64,000 nucleotides of DNA from Pseudomonas sp. CCC3.1 (GTDB taxonomy: Bacteria > Pseudomonadota > Gammaproteobacteria > Pseudomonadales > Pseudomonadaceae). Below, piece by piece: positions 33,260 through 42,299 of the stretch. The notes below the pieces were generated by a model. It saw only the letters and a program-made list of their open reading frames with translations, had not been told where the DNA came from and ran no database searches. The position numbers and the translations under genes were made by a program. The DNA is taken from assembly GCF_034347405.1 (NCBI RefSeq), contig NZ_CP133778.1:1240001-1304000 (forward strand). Reading direction: 5' to 3'. Each line of letters opens with the position of its first letter. Position 1 is the stretch's first letter.

Positions 33260-34243
33260 TTATTGAACGGCTTCGATACGCGAGATCAGCTCTTTGTAGT
33301 TCGCGCCGTATTTGTCACGCACTGGCTGAGTGGCGTCGTAGAACGCTTTTTTCTGTTCTGGGGTGAGGGTGATGAACTCCACGCCAGCGGTTTTAAGCTT
33401 GGTTATGCTCTCGTCCGATTTTTTGTCCCAGAGCACGCGCTCTTCTATCTGCGCTTCACGCGCCAGTTTTTGCACCAGTGCCTGTTGCTCCGGGTTGAGC
33501 ATGTTCCAGGTGGTTTTGGCGATCACGATTGGTTCCGGCAGGATCAGGTGATCGGTCCAGGTGAAGTATTTGGCGTTCTGGTAGTGGTTGTGCTCAAGGA
33601 AGGTCGGCGGGTTGTTTTCGGCGCCGTCAATCACACCGGTTTGCAGGGCGCTGAAAATCTCGCCGGTGGCCATGGCAATGCCGTTGCCACCCATGTCATT
33701 GATGGTGTCGATAAACACCGGGTTGCCTTGTACGCGGATCTTCATGCCTTTGAGGTCGGCCAACTGACGCACCGGTTTTTTGGTGTAGAGGTTGCGGGTG
33801 CCGCCATCCATCCATGCCAGGGCGACCATGTTGAAGTTGGAGTTGGTGATTTTGTCGAGCATCTCCTGGCCGATTTCACCGTCGATGATTTTGCGCATGT
33901 GCGCCTGATCGCGGAACACGAAGGGCAGGTTAAATGCGTTGGTTTCCGGTACTACAGGGCCGAGGATGCCGAGGCTGACGCGGGTCATCTGCACGGCGCC
34001 CGACTGCAACTGCTCGACCACTTCTTTCTCGGAACCCAGTACACCACCGGCAAACATCTTGAAGGAAATATCACCGTTGCTTTGAGCCTGGAGCTTTTTG
34101 CCCATCTCTTGTTCAGCCACCACGGGCGGATAACCCGCGGGGTGAACTTCGCCGAATTTGATTTTGATTTCTGCCTGGGCTACGCCGCTGAGGCAGAAAG
34201 CCAGCGGCAATGCGGCGATGAGTAAGGTGCGTTTGAAATCCAT
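33260..34243 (-). CDS. dctP: TRAP transporter solute-binding protein, probably for hexuronate
   Basis: 327 residues with signal peptide MDFKRTLLIAALPLAFCLSGVAQA. The DctP fold shows GEVHPAGYPPVVAEQEMGKKL, MFAGGVLGSEKEVVEQLQSGAVQMT, LKGMKIRVQGNPVFIDTINDMG (with the carboxylate-binding arginine) and FSALQTGVIDGAENN. It captures the substrate in the periplasm for DctQM. Downstream of udh and a lactonase gene in one operon, which makes glucuronate or galacturonate the likely ligand. Confidence 0.88.
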   Translation of the reverse strand: MDFKRTLLIAALPLAFCLSGVAQAEIKIKFGEVHPAGYPPVVAEQEMGKKLQAQSNGDISFKMFAGGVLGSEKEVVEQLQSGAVQMTRVSLGILGPVVPETNAFNLPFVFRDQAHMRKIIDGEIGQEMLDKITNSNFNMVALAWMDGGTRNLYTKKPVRQLADLKGMKIRVQGNPVFIDTINDMGGNGIAMATGEIFSALQTGVIDGAENNPPTFLEHNHYQNAKYFTWTDHLILPEPIVIAKTTWNMLNPEQQALVQKLAREAQIEERVLWDKKSDESITKLKTAGVEFITLTPEQKKAFYDATQPVRDKYGANYKELISRIEAVQ

Positions 34244-34303
34244 GGGTCACTCCATATTTTGTTTTTTTTATTTAAAGGTCTTGGATCAGCAGGGGTAAAA
34301 CGG

Positions 34304-35191
34304 TCAGCTGTTGAACGTGGGCTCCGTCAGCCCTTTAACGCCAGGGTTCAGGGCAAACACGCCGCCCGCTAAAGGTTGGTCACTGATGTCGCCCGCAGGG
34401 CGAATCGAGGTTACAAACAGCGTGTCCAGTTGCGGCCCGCCAAAGGCGCACATCGCCGGTTTTTTTACCGGCACGGCCAGCGAGCGGTCGAGCGTGCCAT
34501 CGGGGGTAAACCGATGGATCTGGCCTGCATCGTTGCCGCAAATCCAGTAGCAACCCTCTGCGTCGACAGCGGCGCCATCCGGGCGGCCGGGGTGTTGCGT
34601 CATGTCGACAAACAGGCGGCGGTTGTGCGGGGTGGCCGTATCGATGTCGTAATCAAAGGCCCAGATTTTTTGCTCGTCGGGGTGCGAGTCCGACAGGTAC
34701 ATCGTCCGGCCGTCCGGGCTGAACGCCAGGCCGTTAGGCACGATAAATCCGTCGATCTGCGGCTTGAGGCAATCATCCTGGCCAGCGCTGTAGCGATACA
34801 TCGCGCCCACCCGCGCCCCTGCCGACATGTCCATAAACATGGTCCCGGCCCAGAAACGTCCCTGACGATCACAGCGGCCATCATTGAAACGCATACCGGG
34901 TTGTGCGTGTGCGACGCTGCTCAGCAGTCGGGCACTCAAGCGGCCATCGGTTTGGGGGGTGAGGGCGAATACGCCGCTTTCCATGCCGCCAATCCAGTTG
35001 CCATCGCCGCTGCGAGCAATGCACGCGAGCATCTGCGGGGCTTCCCAGCTTTGGCTGTGGCCATCGGCCAAATTCCAGCGGTGCAGGCGCTTTGCCGGGA
35101 TATCAACCCAGTACAGCGCTTGCTCAGCGGTACTCCAGACCGGGCTCTCGCCGGTGGCATTGCGTGCATCGAGAATCAGTTCGGCAGTCAT
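34304..35191 (-). CDS. SMP-30/gluconolactonase family hexaro-lactonase
   Basis: 295 residues of the six-bladed SMP-30/gluconolactonase propeller. Motifs include ATGESPVWSTAEQALYWVDI with the metal-ligand glutamate, RFNDGRCDRQGRFWAGTM (Asn and Asp), FIVPNGLAFSPDGRTMYLSDSHP and GRPDGAAVDAEGCYWI. Uronate dehydrogenase makes 1,4- or 1,5-aldarolactones, and a lactonase of this class opens them to aldarates. Its place directly after udh supports that role. Cytoplasmic, as there is no signal peptide. Confidence 0.85.
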   Translation of the reverse strand: MTAELILDARNATGESPVWSTAEQALYWVDIPAKRLHRWNLADGHSQSWEAPQMLACIARSGDGNWIGGMESGVFALTPQTDGRLSARLLSSVAHAQPGMRFNDGRCDRQGRFWAGTMFMDMSAGARVGAMYRYSAGQDDCLKPQIDGFIVPNGLAFSPDGRTMYLSDSHPDEQKIWAFDYDIDTATPHNRRLFVDMTQHPGRPDGAAVDAEGCYWICGNDAGQIHRFTPDGTLDRSLAVPVKKPAMCAFGGPQLDTLFVTSIRPAGDISDQPLAGGVFALNPGVKGLTEPTFNS

Positions 35192-35238
35192 GCGGCTTGA
35201 TCTCAGTGGCTGTTGTTCTTATGGGATGCGAAGCCCGT

Positions 35239-36066
35239 TTATTCGTCGCCAAACGGACCGGCGGCAACAAACGCACCGCCTTGATACACCCTCGCAGGAT
35301 CATTGGCCGCGGGCATCGGCTGGGCTTCAACCTTGGCGCGGAACACTTCAGAGGTGTCCTGGGGTTCGAAACCCAAATGGGCCGCAAAGCGATTGTCCCA
35401 CCACACGTCCACATTGTTAGAAGCGCCGTAGACCACGGTGTGGCCCACATTCGGTGTGTACAGCGAGCGTTCGAGCAATTGTGTGAGGTCGTCGAAGCTC
35501 AGCCAGGTGCTCATCATTCGGCGGTTTTGCGGTTCCGGGAATGAAGAGCCGATGCGGATGCTGACGGTTTCGATGCCATAACGGTCGAAGTAGAAGGTCG
35601 CCATGTCTTCGCCGTACGACTTGGACAGGCCGTAGTAGCCATCAGGGCGGCGCAGGGAGTGGGCATCTAGCTTTTGATCTTGCTTATAAAAGCCGATCAC
35701 ATGATTGGAGCTGGCGAAAATGACACGCTTCACGCCATGGCGGCGTGCGGCTTCGTAAATATGGAAAATGCCGCTGATGTTCGGGCCGAGAATTTCTTCA
35801 AAGGGACGCTCTACCGAGACACCGCCGAAATGCAGAATGGCGTCTACGCCTTCGACCAGTTGGTGCACGGCGTGTTTGTCGGCGAGGTCGCACAGCAGAA
35901 CTTCTTCGCTGTTGTCGACAGCAGGCGCCATTGGCGCGATATCAGACAGACGCAGGACCTTGGCATAAGGCTTGAGGCTTTCGCGCAGCACCTTCCCCAA
36001 ACCACCCGCGGCACCGGTAAGAAGAAGGCGATTGAAGGGGGTTTGGACAGTACGAGTGTTTGTCAT
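35239..36066 (-). CDS. udh: Uronate dehydrogenase
   Basis: 275 residues from ATG 36066 (MTNTRTVQTPFNRLLLTG), with CAGGGA upstream. It is a short-chain dehydrogenase with the NAD motif TGAAGGLGKVLRE, the ILHFGGVSVERPFEEILGPNISG block and the catalytic YYGLSKSYGED (Tyr and Lys). The sequence is very close to known Pseudomonas Udh enzymes, which oxidise galacturonate and glucuronate to aldarolactones. First gene of the udh-lactonase-dctPQM operon, controlled by a promoter with a GntR-type operator. Confidence 0.93.
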   Translation of the reverse strand: MTNTRTVQTPFNRLLLTGAAGGLGKVLRESLKPYAKVLRLSDIAPMAPAVDNSEEVLLCDLADKHAVHQLVEGVDAILHFGGVSVERPFEEILGPNISGIFHIYEAARRHGVKRVIFASSNHVIGFYKQDQKLDAHSLRRPDGYYGLSKSYGEDMATFYFDRYGIETVSIRIGSSFPEPQNRRMMSTWLSFDDLTQLLERSLYTPNVGHTVVYGASNNVDVWWDNRFAAHLGFEPQDTSEVFRAKVEAQPMPAANDPARVYQGGAFVAAGPFGDE

Positions 36067-36099
36067 CAAGAGTCCCTGCATTTCTTATTAATGTCATCT

Positions 36100-36155
36100 G
36101 TTGTCGTATGACTTGGTTCGGATTATTCACAGGCATGGCGGGTGTTGTCAATGCA
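36100..36155 (-). promoter_or_regulatory. udh operon promoter with downstream operator
   Basis: On the minus strand TTGACA (about 36155-36150) is followed after 18 bases by AATAAT, then the box whose plus-strand form is GTTGTCGTATGAC (36100-36112). The layout is the same as at the oprD-type gene: the box lies just after the -10, where a bound repressor would block initiation. Confidence 0.6.
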
Positions 36156-36202
36156 CGATTCGGCAAACTTTAGCGATGTGCCATCATTGCGGCGGAATCA
36201 CC

Positions 36203-36270
36203 TGTAGGAGCGAGCTTGTCTCGCGATCTTTTGATCTTTTAAAAGATCGCGAGGCAAGCTCGCTCCCACA
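36203..36270. repeat. REP palindrome, second copy of the TGTAGGAGCGAGCTTGTC type
   Basis: Arms 36203-36232 and 36241-36270 are inverted repeats with two mismatches. It is nearly identical to the element at 27946-28012 and lies between the porin gene end and the udh promoter. Confidence 0.88.
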
Positions 36271-36281
36271 CAATTCAGGCG

Positions 36282-37550
36282 TTACAACAACGACAGCGGG
36301 TAGCTGATGAAGATACGGTTTTCGTCAAACTCGTGGGCGCTGTAGTCGCGACGAATGGAAGCGTTGCGCCAGCGCACCGTCAGATCCTTGAGCGTGCCGC
36401 TTTGCACGGTGTAGGCCAGTTCCGATTCGCGGCCCCATTCCTTGCCGTTATTGACGGTTGCGGTATGGATGTTATCGCCGCTGATGTAGCGGTTCATCAT
36501 GGTCAGGCCAGGTACGCCAAGTACGGCAAAATCCAGGTCGTGGCGCAGCTGCCAGGAGCGTTCTTTGGCCAGGTCATAGCTGGAGTTGTAGCTGTCGTTG
36601 GCTAGGGTCCCGCCGCTGGTGCCGTTGACGCGGAACCAGCCATCATCGCCGCTGACTTTCTGCAAGCCGACATACAACGTGTTGCCTTTGTATTTGGCGG
36701 AGAACAGTGCAGAGGCAGTTTTGTTGTCCAGATCGCCGGCTCGTTTGCTGCCGTCTTCTTTGCCCCAGAAATAACCCAGGTTCGCGCCGAGCGTGACATC
36801 GCCAATTGGCTGGCTGTGAATCACGTTAAGGAATTGTTGCTGATAGATATTTTCCAGTTCCGCGTACCACACGCCTACTTGAGTGCGTTTTTCATTGAAG
36901 GTGTAATCACCGCCGGCAAAGTTGAAACGGTCAGAGGTAAACGCGCCTTTGCCGTTGAGCGACATGTCTTCCATGCTCGCATCGTTACGCGGGCTGTTGG
37001 CGCGGAACTGGCCGCCGTAGAGGTTAAGACCCGCGATTTCCTTGGAGGTGATCTGTGCGCCACGGAAGGTTTGTGGCAGGGAGCGGCCATCGTCTGAACG
37101 CAAGATCGGCAGCACGGGCATCCATTCGCCCACTTTTAATTCAGTGTTAGAAAACTTGGCCTTGGCCGCGACGCCGAGGCGCCCGAAGTTGTCAGCCGGT
37201 TCACCATCGCTGTGGGTGGGCAGCAGTTGAGTGCCGACGGTGCCTTTGCCACCATCAAGCTTCTGCGAGTACATGCCCAGCACGTCAACGCCGAAACCGA
37301 CGGTGCCTTGGGTAAAGCCGGATTTGACGTCCAGAATGAAGTTTTGCGTCCATTCCTCAGCCTTGCTTTGTGGGGCGCGGCTGCTGGGGTAGTCCGGGTT
37401 GGTGTAATTGCGATTGATGTAAGCGTTGCGCAGCGTGAGGGTGGCTTTGGTGTCATCGACAAACCCTTCAGCCATGCCCGTCAACGGCAGCGACAGACTC
37501 ATGCTGCCAAGCCCCATAAGAATCAATGAACGGGTGTTTTGAGATCTCAT
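36282..37550 (-). CDS. OprD family outer-membrane porin
   Basis: 422 residues with a signal peptide ending near LPLTGMAEG. OprD hallmarks: GFVDDTKATLTLRNAYINRNY, the WTQNFILDVKSGFTQGTVGFGVDVLGMY block, GEWMPVLPILRSDDGRSLPQTFRG, and a C-terminal strand ending in Leu (ISYPLSLL). Such 18-strand channels are selective for small carboxylates or amino acids. Its promoter carries the same operator as the udh operon, so it probably brings uronates or aldarates into the periplasm for the TRAP system. Confidence 0.9.
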   Translation of the reverse strand: MRSQNTRSLILMGLGSMSLSLPLTGMAEGFVDDTKATLTLRNAYINRNYTNPDYPSSRAPQSKAEEWTQNFILDVKSGFTQGTVGFGVDVLGMYSQKLDGGKGTVGTQLLPTHSDGEPADNFGRLGVAAKAKFSNTELKVGEWMPVLPILRSDDGRSLPQTFRGAQITSKEIAGLNLYGGQFRANSPRNDASMEDMSLNGKGAFTSDRFNFAGGDYTFNEKRTQVGVWYAELENIYQQQFLNVIHSQPIGDVTLGANLGYFWGKEDGSKRAGDLDNKTASALFSAKYKGNTLYVGLQKVSGDDGWFRVNGTSGGTLANDSYNSSYDLAKERSWQLRHDLDFAVLGVPGLTMMNRYISGDNIHTATVNNGKEWGRESELAYTVQSGTLKDLTVRWRNASIRRDYSAHEFDENRIFISYPLSLL

Positions 37551-37829
37551 TATTGTTGTGCTCCCATTTTTGACAAAGCCGTCCTTCCTTGACCGACATA
37601 AGCGGTCAGTAAACTGAAGGCGGTGTGTGGTGCCCTGGTGTCAGGGCGCTGGCTCAAGCCGCTGTGGCGAGTGAGCCATTTGCTGCGTACAGTGGTTCAG
37701 CAAATGAGGCAGGCAATCAACCCGTGGGGGATCGGGTTCGACAGGCGTGTTTGGGGGGCGTGACAGAGGATGGGGCGCAGGTGAATGCGTTCATGCAGAA
37801 GCTCCCTGGTTATTATTGTTTTGTTATCC

Positions 37830-37886
37830 GTTGTCGTACAACTTTGTAGGATTATTTACACCTTCCCTAGCCTTTGTCAATGCAGG
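37830..37886 (-). promoter_or_regulatory. oprD-type gene promoter with operator
   Basis: On the minus strand TTGACA (about 37882-37877), 18-base spacer, AATAAT, then the box GTTGTCGTACAAC (37830-37842), itself a near-perfect palindrome. About 280 bases of untranslated leader with no gene follow before the porin start. Confidence 0.6.
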
Positions 37887-37935
37887 GCTAAGTAAACAAT
37901 TCAGGGTTTCGTCGGGATGAGGGGAGGGTGATCGC

Positions 37936-37959
37936 GTTGTCGATTAGTGATCGTACAAC
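37936..37959. promoter_or_regulatory. Operator in front of the gntR-type gene
   Basis: GTTGT and ACAAC at the ends enclose CGAT...ATCG, an extended imperfect palindrome containing the GTACAAC half-site shared with the udh and oprD-type promoters. This suggests autoregulation. Confidence 0.5.
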
Positions 37960-38012
37960 CAGCATGAGCTATGATGCGGGTATTGCAGTCCGTGCCCTTG
38001 AACCCGAGAACA

Positions 38013-38768
38013 ATGTTTACCATGGAAAAACCGACCGACGTTCCCCGCCTTCCTCGCAAACGCCGCAGCCTCGCGCAGGAGTTGGTGACGGTGCTGTCCG
38101 AGCAGATTCGCGACGGCTTGCTCAAGCGCGGCGACAAACTGCCCACCGAGTCCGCGATCATGGAAGCACATGGCGTAAGCCGCACGGTGGTGCGTGAAGC
38201 CATCTCCCGTTTGCAGGCGGCGGGGCAAGTCGAGACCCGGCACGGCATCGGCACCTTTGTGCTGGACACCCCGAGCCCGAGCGGTTTTCGCATCGACCCG
38301 GCAACCGTGGTCACGTTACGTGATGTGCTGGCGATTCTGGAATTGCGTATCAGCCTGGAAGTCGAGTCGGCCGGTCTGGCGGCACAACGTCGCAGTTCCG
38401 AACAATTGGCCGCGATGCGGGCTGCTCTGGATGCCCTGAACGAAAACACCGCGCGTAACGGCGATGCGGTGGCGTCGGACTTCCAGTTTCACTTGCAGAT
38501 CGCGCTGTCGACCGGCAACCGCTACTTCACTGACATCATGAATCACCTGGGCACCAGCATCATTCCGCGCACCCGTCTGAACTCGGCGAGCCTGGCCCAT
38601 GACGACCAGCAACACTACATGAGCCGCCTGAGCCGCGAACACGAAGAAATCTATGCGGCCATTGCCCGCCAGGACTCCGATGCCGCCCGCGCCGCCATGC
38701 GCCTGCACCTGACCAACAGCCGCGAACGCCTGCGCCACGCCCATGAAGAGGCAGAGGCGCAGGGTTGA
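38013..38768 (+). CDS. GntR/FadR family regulator of the hexuronate genes
   Basis: 251 residues from ATG 38013 (ATG 38022 is an equally possible start). An N-terminal winged helix (SLAQELVTVLSEQIRDGLLKRGDKLPTES... then VSRTVVREAISRLQAAGQVETRHGIGTFV) is followed by an FCD effector domain. The FCD metal ligands are likely the Asp and His in SDFQFHLQIA and later histidines around REHEEIYAAI and MRLHLTNSR. Position beside the uronate genes and the shared operator motif in three promoters suggest it represses them, with a uronate or aldarolactone as inducer. That is inference from context. Confidence 0.85.
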   Translation: MFTMEKPTDVPRLPRKRRSLAQELVTVLSEQIRDGLLKRGDKLPTESAIMEAHGVSRTVVREAISRLQAAGQVETRHGIGTFVLDTPSPSGFRIDPATVVTLRDVLAILELRISLEVESAGLAAQRRSSEQLAAMRAALDALNENTARNGDAVASDFQFHLQIALSTGNRYFTDIMNHLGTSIIPRTRLNSASLAHDDQQHYMSRLSREHEEIYAAIARQDSDAARAAMRLHLTNSRERLRHAHEEAEAQG

Positions 38769-38776
38769 ATAATGAC

Positions 38777-38833
38777 CTGTAGCCGCTGCCGAAGGCTGCG
38801 CAGCCCATCGCAGCCTGCGGCAGCGGCTACACG
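38777..38833. repeat. REP-type inverted repeat after the gntR-type gene
   Basis: TGTAGCCGCTGCCG...GGCTGCG (38778-38800) against CGCAGCC...CGGCAGCGGCTACA (38809-38831). It is a diverged relative of the 31313 and 61907 elements. Confidence 0.75.
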
Positions 38834-38854
38834 TTTTGCTGACATGGAAGCCCT

Positions 38855-39937
38855 ATGAACGAAACAAGCCTGCAACGCAAAACCCTGATTTTACTGCTGG
38901 CCTTCGTGACCATTGCCTTTATCTGGATCTTGTTACCGTTTTACGGGGCGATTTTTTGGGCCGTGGCGCTGGGCATTCTGTTCGCGCCCTTGCAGCGCAA
39001 ACTGGTTCTGAAATTCAAAGGCCGACGCAACCTGGCCACCTTCACCACCCTGACCACGTGCACCCTGATCGCGATTTTGCCCGTGATATTCACCACCATT
39101 TTGCTGGTGCAAGAAGTCGCGACACTCTACAGCGATGTGCAAAGCGGCAAGATCAACGTCGCCAACTACGTGGCGCAAGTTGAAAGCATTATGCCGCGAC
39201 AACTCCAGCAGTGGCTCGACCAACTGGGGCTGGGCAGTATCGACGGTGTCAGCGACAAAATTGCCAAGGGCGCACTTGAAGGCAGTCAGTTCTTTGCCAC
39301 ACAAGTGTTTAACTTTGGCCAAAGCACCTTTGAGCTGGTGGTGAGCTTTTTCATCATGCTCTACCTGTTGTACTTCTTTATCCGTGACGGCCAGGCCATG
39401 GTGCGTCTGATCCGCAACGCGGTGCCCATGGCTGAACAGCATAAGCGCCTGCTGCAAATTAAATTGCGCCGCGTGGTCAGGGCTTCAGTCAAAGGCAATC
39501 TGGCGGTTGCAGTGGTTCAGGGCGCGCTGGGCGGGATGATCTTCTGGATCCTTGGCATCCAGAGCTCACTGTTCTGGGCGGTGCTGATGATGTTCTTGTC
39601 CTTGTTGCCCGCCGTGGGTGCGGGCATCGTCTGGGCGCCAGTGGCGGTTTACTTTCTGACCACCGGGATGATCTGGCAAGGCGTGGTGCTGGCATTGTTC
39701 GGCGTGTTCGTGATCGGCATGGTCGACAACGTACTGCGCCCGATTCTGGTGGGTAAAGACACCAAAATGCCGGATTTCCTGATCCTCATCTCGACCCTGG
39801 GCGGCATGGCCATCTTTGGCCTCAATGGCTTTGTGATCGGCCCCTTGATTGCCGCCCTGTTCCTATCCAGTTGGGGACTGTTCAGCGGCACTCGACGTAA
39901 AGTGCGGCTACCCGCGGATTTCCCTCAAAACGATTAG
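38855..39937 (+). CDS. AI-2E family (PerM-like) membrane protein
   Basis: 360 residues with about eight membrane segments. The N-terminal pair (ILLLAFVTIAFIWILLPFYGAIFWAVALGILFAPL) and the C-terminal part with LLPAVGAGIVWAPVAVYFL, GMVDNVLRPILVG and GMAIFGLNGFVIGPLIAALFL are typical. The family includes proposed autoinducer-2 exporters and sodium/proton antiporters; no function can be assigned here. The stop overlaps the end of the convergent TonB receptor gene by four bases. Confidence 0.85.
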   Translation: MNETSLQRKTLILLLAFVTIAFIWILLPFYGAIFWAVALGILFAPLQRKLVLKFKGRRNLATFTTLTTCTLIAILPVIFTTILLVQEVATLYSDVQSGKINVANYVAQVESIMPRQLQQWLDQLGLGSIDGVSDKIAKGALEGSQFFATQVFNFGQSTFELVVSFFIMLYLLYFFIRDGQAMVRLIRNAVPMAEQHKRLLQIKLRRVVRASVKGNLAVAVVQGALGGMIFWILGIQSSLFWAVLMMFLSLLPAVGAGIVWAPVAVYFLTTGMIWQGVVLALFGVFVIGMVDNVLRPILVGKDTKMPDFLILISTLGGMAIFGLNGFVIGPLIAALFLSSWGLFSGTRRKVRLPADFPQND

Positions 39938-42051
39938 CGGAAGCTGTACGAAACCCCGACGTAGGCACCCATGCCTTCGCCGGGGGTGGAGCGGGCGGCA
40001 TCCAGCCCTTTGTCGTCGTAGCCAGGCGTAATCGTGGCGGCGTAGCGTTCGCCTGTCAGGTTGCGCAAGTCGATCCAGGTTTGCCAGTCCTGCTTGGGCG
40101 AGGCATACCCCAGCGTTGCGCCCCAGAGCATGTAGGACGACGAGTAATACGAGTTGGCGTAATCCACCGCCATGCGTGAGGCGACTTGGGTGTTTACCCC
40201 AGCATAGAAACCTTGCGGGTGGTCGTAACGGATCTCAGCCTGGTAGTAATGCTGTGGGATACCCGGCAAGCGGTTGTCACCAAAGCGTGAGTCATCGCGG
40301 TAATGGAAGTCGCTGAAGGTGTAGGCCTGACGCAACGACACTTTGCCCACGCCATCGCGCTCCCATAACGGGCTGTTGAGCCCGGCTTCGATGCCTTGGT
40401 GCACGGTAGGGCTGGCGTTGGACTCGCCGACTATCGGCGCCAGGTCGGCGGTTGCGGCTTGCAGTTCAACGGTCAGCAGTTCATGGCGGACCGCCGAGTA
40501 GTACCAGGCCAGGTCCCACTGGCCCACCCATGAATCGCCGCGGGTGCCCAGCTCAAGCGTGGTGGCGGTTTGGTTCTGCATCGCAATCGGTGTGCTTTGG
40601 CGCCCAGTGGCCGGGCCGCTGCCGACCGGGAAGACGTACGGCGAACTCCAGATCATCGACCACGGGTGCGGCGGTTCGACCGAGCGACTGAGGTTGCCGT
40701 ATACCTGCAAGTGCGGGTTGAACTCATAGCGCAAGCCGATACGCGGCGCGTAGTCCCAATCGTGCTGGCTGACCTTGCCGCCGCTCTCGGGGTAGCTCAC
40801 GTCGCTTTCGCGGCGGGTATAGATCAGCGCCATGCCGGTGGTCAGCCACAGGTCGGGTATCAGCTCCAGATCATTGCTGGCGTGCAGCACGGTGTCCGAA
40901 CCCTGATAACTGAAGTCGCGCATTTTGGTGCCCGGCGCATAGCTGGCGGTGTTGCCGCGCGGGATGCGCACGTATTCGGAGGCGCCGCTGTTGGGCAGGT
41001 GTTTGGTGGTGCGCAAGCCCACAGTGGATTTGCTTTGCAGACCAAACAGGGTGTCACGACGCTTGTAATTCAAAGTGCCACTGACGTCGGTGTAGGCAAC
41101 CTTGAGCCGGTTGGGTCCTTCGCGCAGGTCCATTGGGTAATCGTGGTACACCAGCCCGACTTCCAGCTGGGAATCGTCGTCCAGGTACATCGTGGTTTTG
41201 TTGCCCAGCCAAGTGCTGCCGGGTTGCGGGCGGGTGTAGTCACCGCTCACATAGGCCGGGTTGGCGGCCCTTGGGTGATGTTTGATCTGATCTTTGGTGA
41301 CCCGGCCAGCGAGTTCGTTATCCGTCTCGCGGTAGCGCAGGTAAAAACGTGTTTCCAATTGCGGGCTGAAGCGGTAGCCGACATTGGCCGCGATGCCTTT
41401 GCTGTTGCCTGACGTGTGATCCTGATAACCGTTGGTTTCGGCGTCGGTCAGCGACACGTAGTAATCAAGGTCGCCCACTACTTGGCCTGAACTGATCTGG
41501 CGCTTTTGGTAGCCATAGCTGCCCGCTTCGTAGCGCACTTGCAGCGGTGCGGCGTCGTAACCGGTATGGGTCACGTAATTGATCGAGCCCCCCAAGGCCA
41601 GGGCGCCGGTTTCAAAACCATTGGCACCGCGCAACACTTCGGCGCGGCTCAACCACAGGGGCTCGAACAACTCGTAAGGTGTGCCGCCGGGGCCGGTCAG
41701 CGGCAGGCCGTCGAACATCACGTACAGGCCTGAGCCGTGCGCGCCGGGCGCGCGATTGATGCCCGAACCGCGCACCGACACTTTGGTCCCTTCATTACCG
41801 CCCGACTGCGCATACACACCGGGCTGATAGGCCAGTACATCGCTGTTGGTCGCTACGCGACCATTCTCGACGCTGTTCATGTCGATCAGATTGCTGGCGC
41901 CGGGCACCTGATTCAAAGCGGCCTGGGCGAGTTCCAGCTCGCTGCTTTCTTCGCTGCGTACCTGAACCTCACCCAGCTCCAGCGGGCTGGCATAGGCAGG
42001 CGCGGCACACACGAGCGCCAAGGGGAGCAATGAGGAGAGGGCAGATCGCAT
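39934..42051 (-). CDS. TonB-dependent outer-membrane receptor
   Basis: 705 residues from ATG 42051, chosen because it gives a clean signal peptide (MRSALSSLLPLALVCAAPAYA); the open frame runs 57 codons further upstream without a signal. The plug follows: VNSVE-like DMNSVENGRVATNSDVLAYQPGVY, VSVRGSGINRAPGAHGSGLYVMFDGLPL, and VLRGANGFETGALALGGSINYVT. The remainder is a 22-strand barrel ending in a C-terminal aromatic pattern (YVGVSYSFR). It would import a chelate or similar ligand with TonB energy. It lies 248 bases downstream of the YcaO gene on the same strand; a link to the peptide cluster is possible but unproven. Confidence 0.88.
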   Translation of the reverse strand: MRSALSSLLPLALVCAAPAYASPLELGEVQVRSEESSELELAQAALNQVPGASNLIDMNSVENGRVATNSDVLAYQPGVYAQSGGNEGTKVSVRGSGINRAPGAHGSGLYVMFDGLPLTGPGGTPYELFEPLWLSRAEVLRGANGFETGALALGGSINYVTHTGYDAAPLQVRYEAGSYGYQKRQISSGQVVGDLDYYVSLTDAETNGYQDHTSGNSKGIAANVGYRFSPQLETRFYLRYRETDNELAGRVTKDQIKHHPRAANPAYVSGDYTRPQPGSTWLGNKTTMYLDDDSQLEVGLVYHDYPMDLREGPNRLKVAYTDVSGTLNYKRRDTLFGLQSKSTVGLRTTKHLPNSGASEYVRIPRGNTASYAPGTKMRDFSYQGSDTVLHASNDLELIPDLWLTTGMALIYTRRESDVSYPESGGKVSQHDWDYAPRIGLRYEFNPHLQVYGNLSRSVEPPHPWSMIWSSPYVFPVGSGPATGRQSTPIAMQNQTATTLELGTRGDSWVGQWDLAWYYSAVRHELLTVELQAATADLAPIVGESNASPTVHQGIEAGLNSPLWERDGVGKVSLRQAYTFSDFHYRDDSRFGDNRLPGIPQHYYQAEIRYDHPQGFYAGVNTQVASRMAVDYANSYYSSSYMLWGATLGYASPKQDWQTWIDLRNLTGERYAATITPGYDDKGLDAARSTPGEGMGAYVGVSYSFR

Positions 42052-42299
42052 TAACAGGTATTCCAGGACGATGGGCGGGCGGCGCGCCAGCCTATACAAG
42101 CTGGGAATGACTCGCAACTGTGGAGACTGGATAAACCTGGACGATGTTGTAACTCGATCTACAGGGCATCGAAAGTAGATGGGCAAGGGGATGCGCAGCA
42201 GCATCCAGCTCAATGCGTACACAGCCCCAATTTCGAGCTTGAGCGTGACTACTGCAAGTACAGATTGGGCATTGAAACGGAAGTAAAAACACAGGTTGA

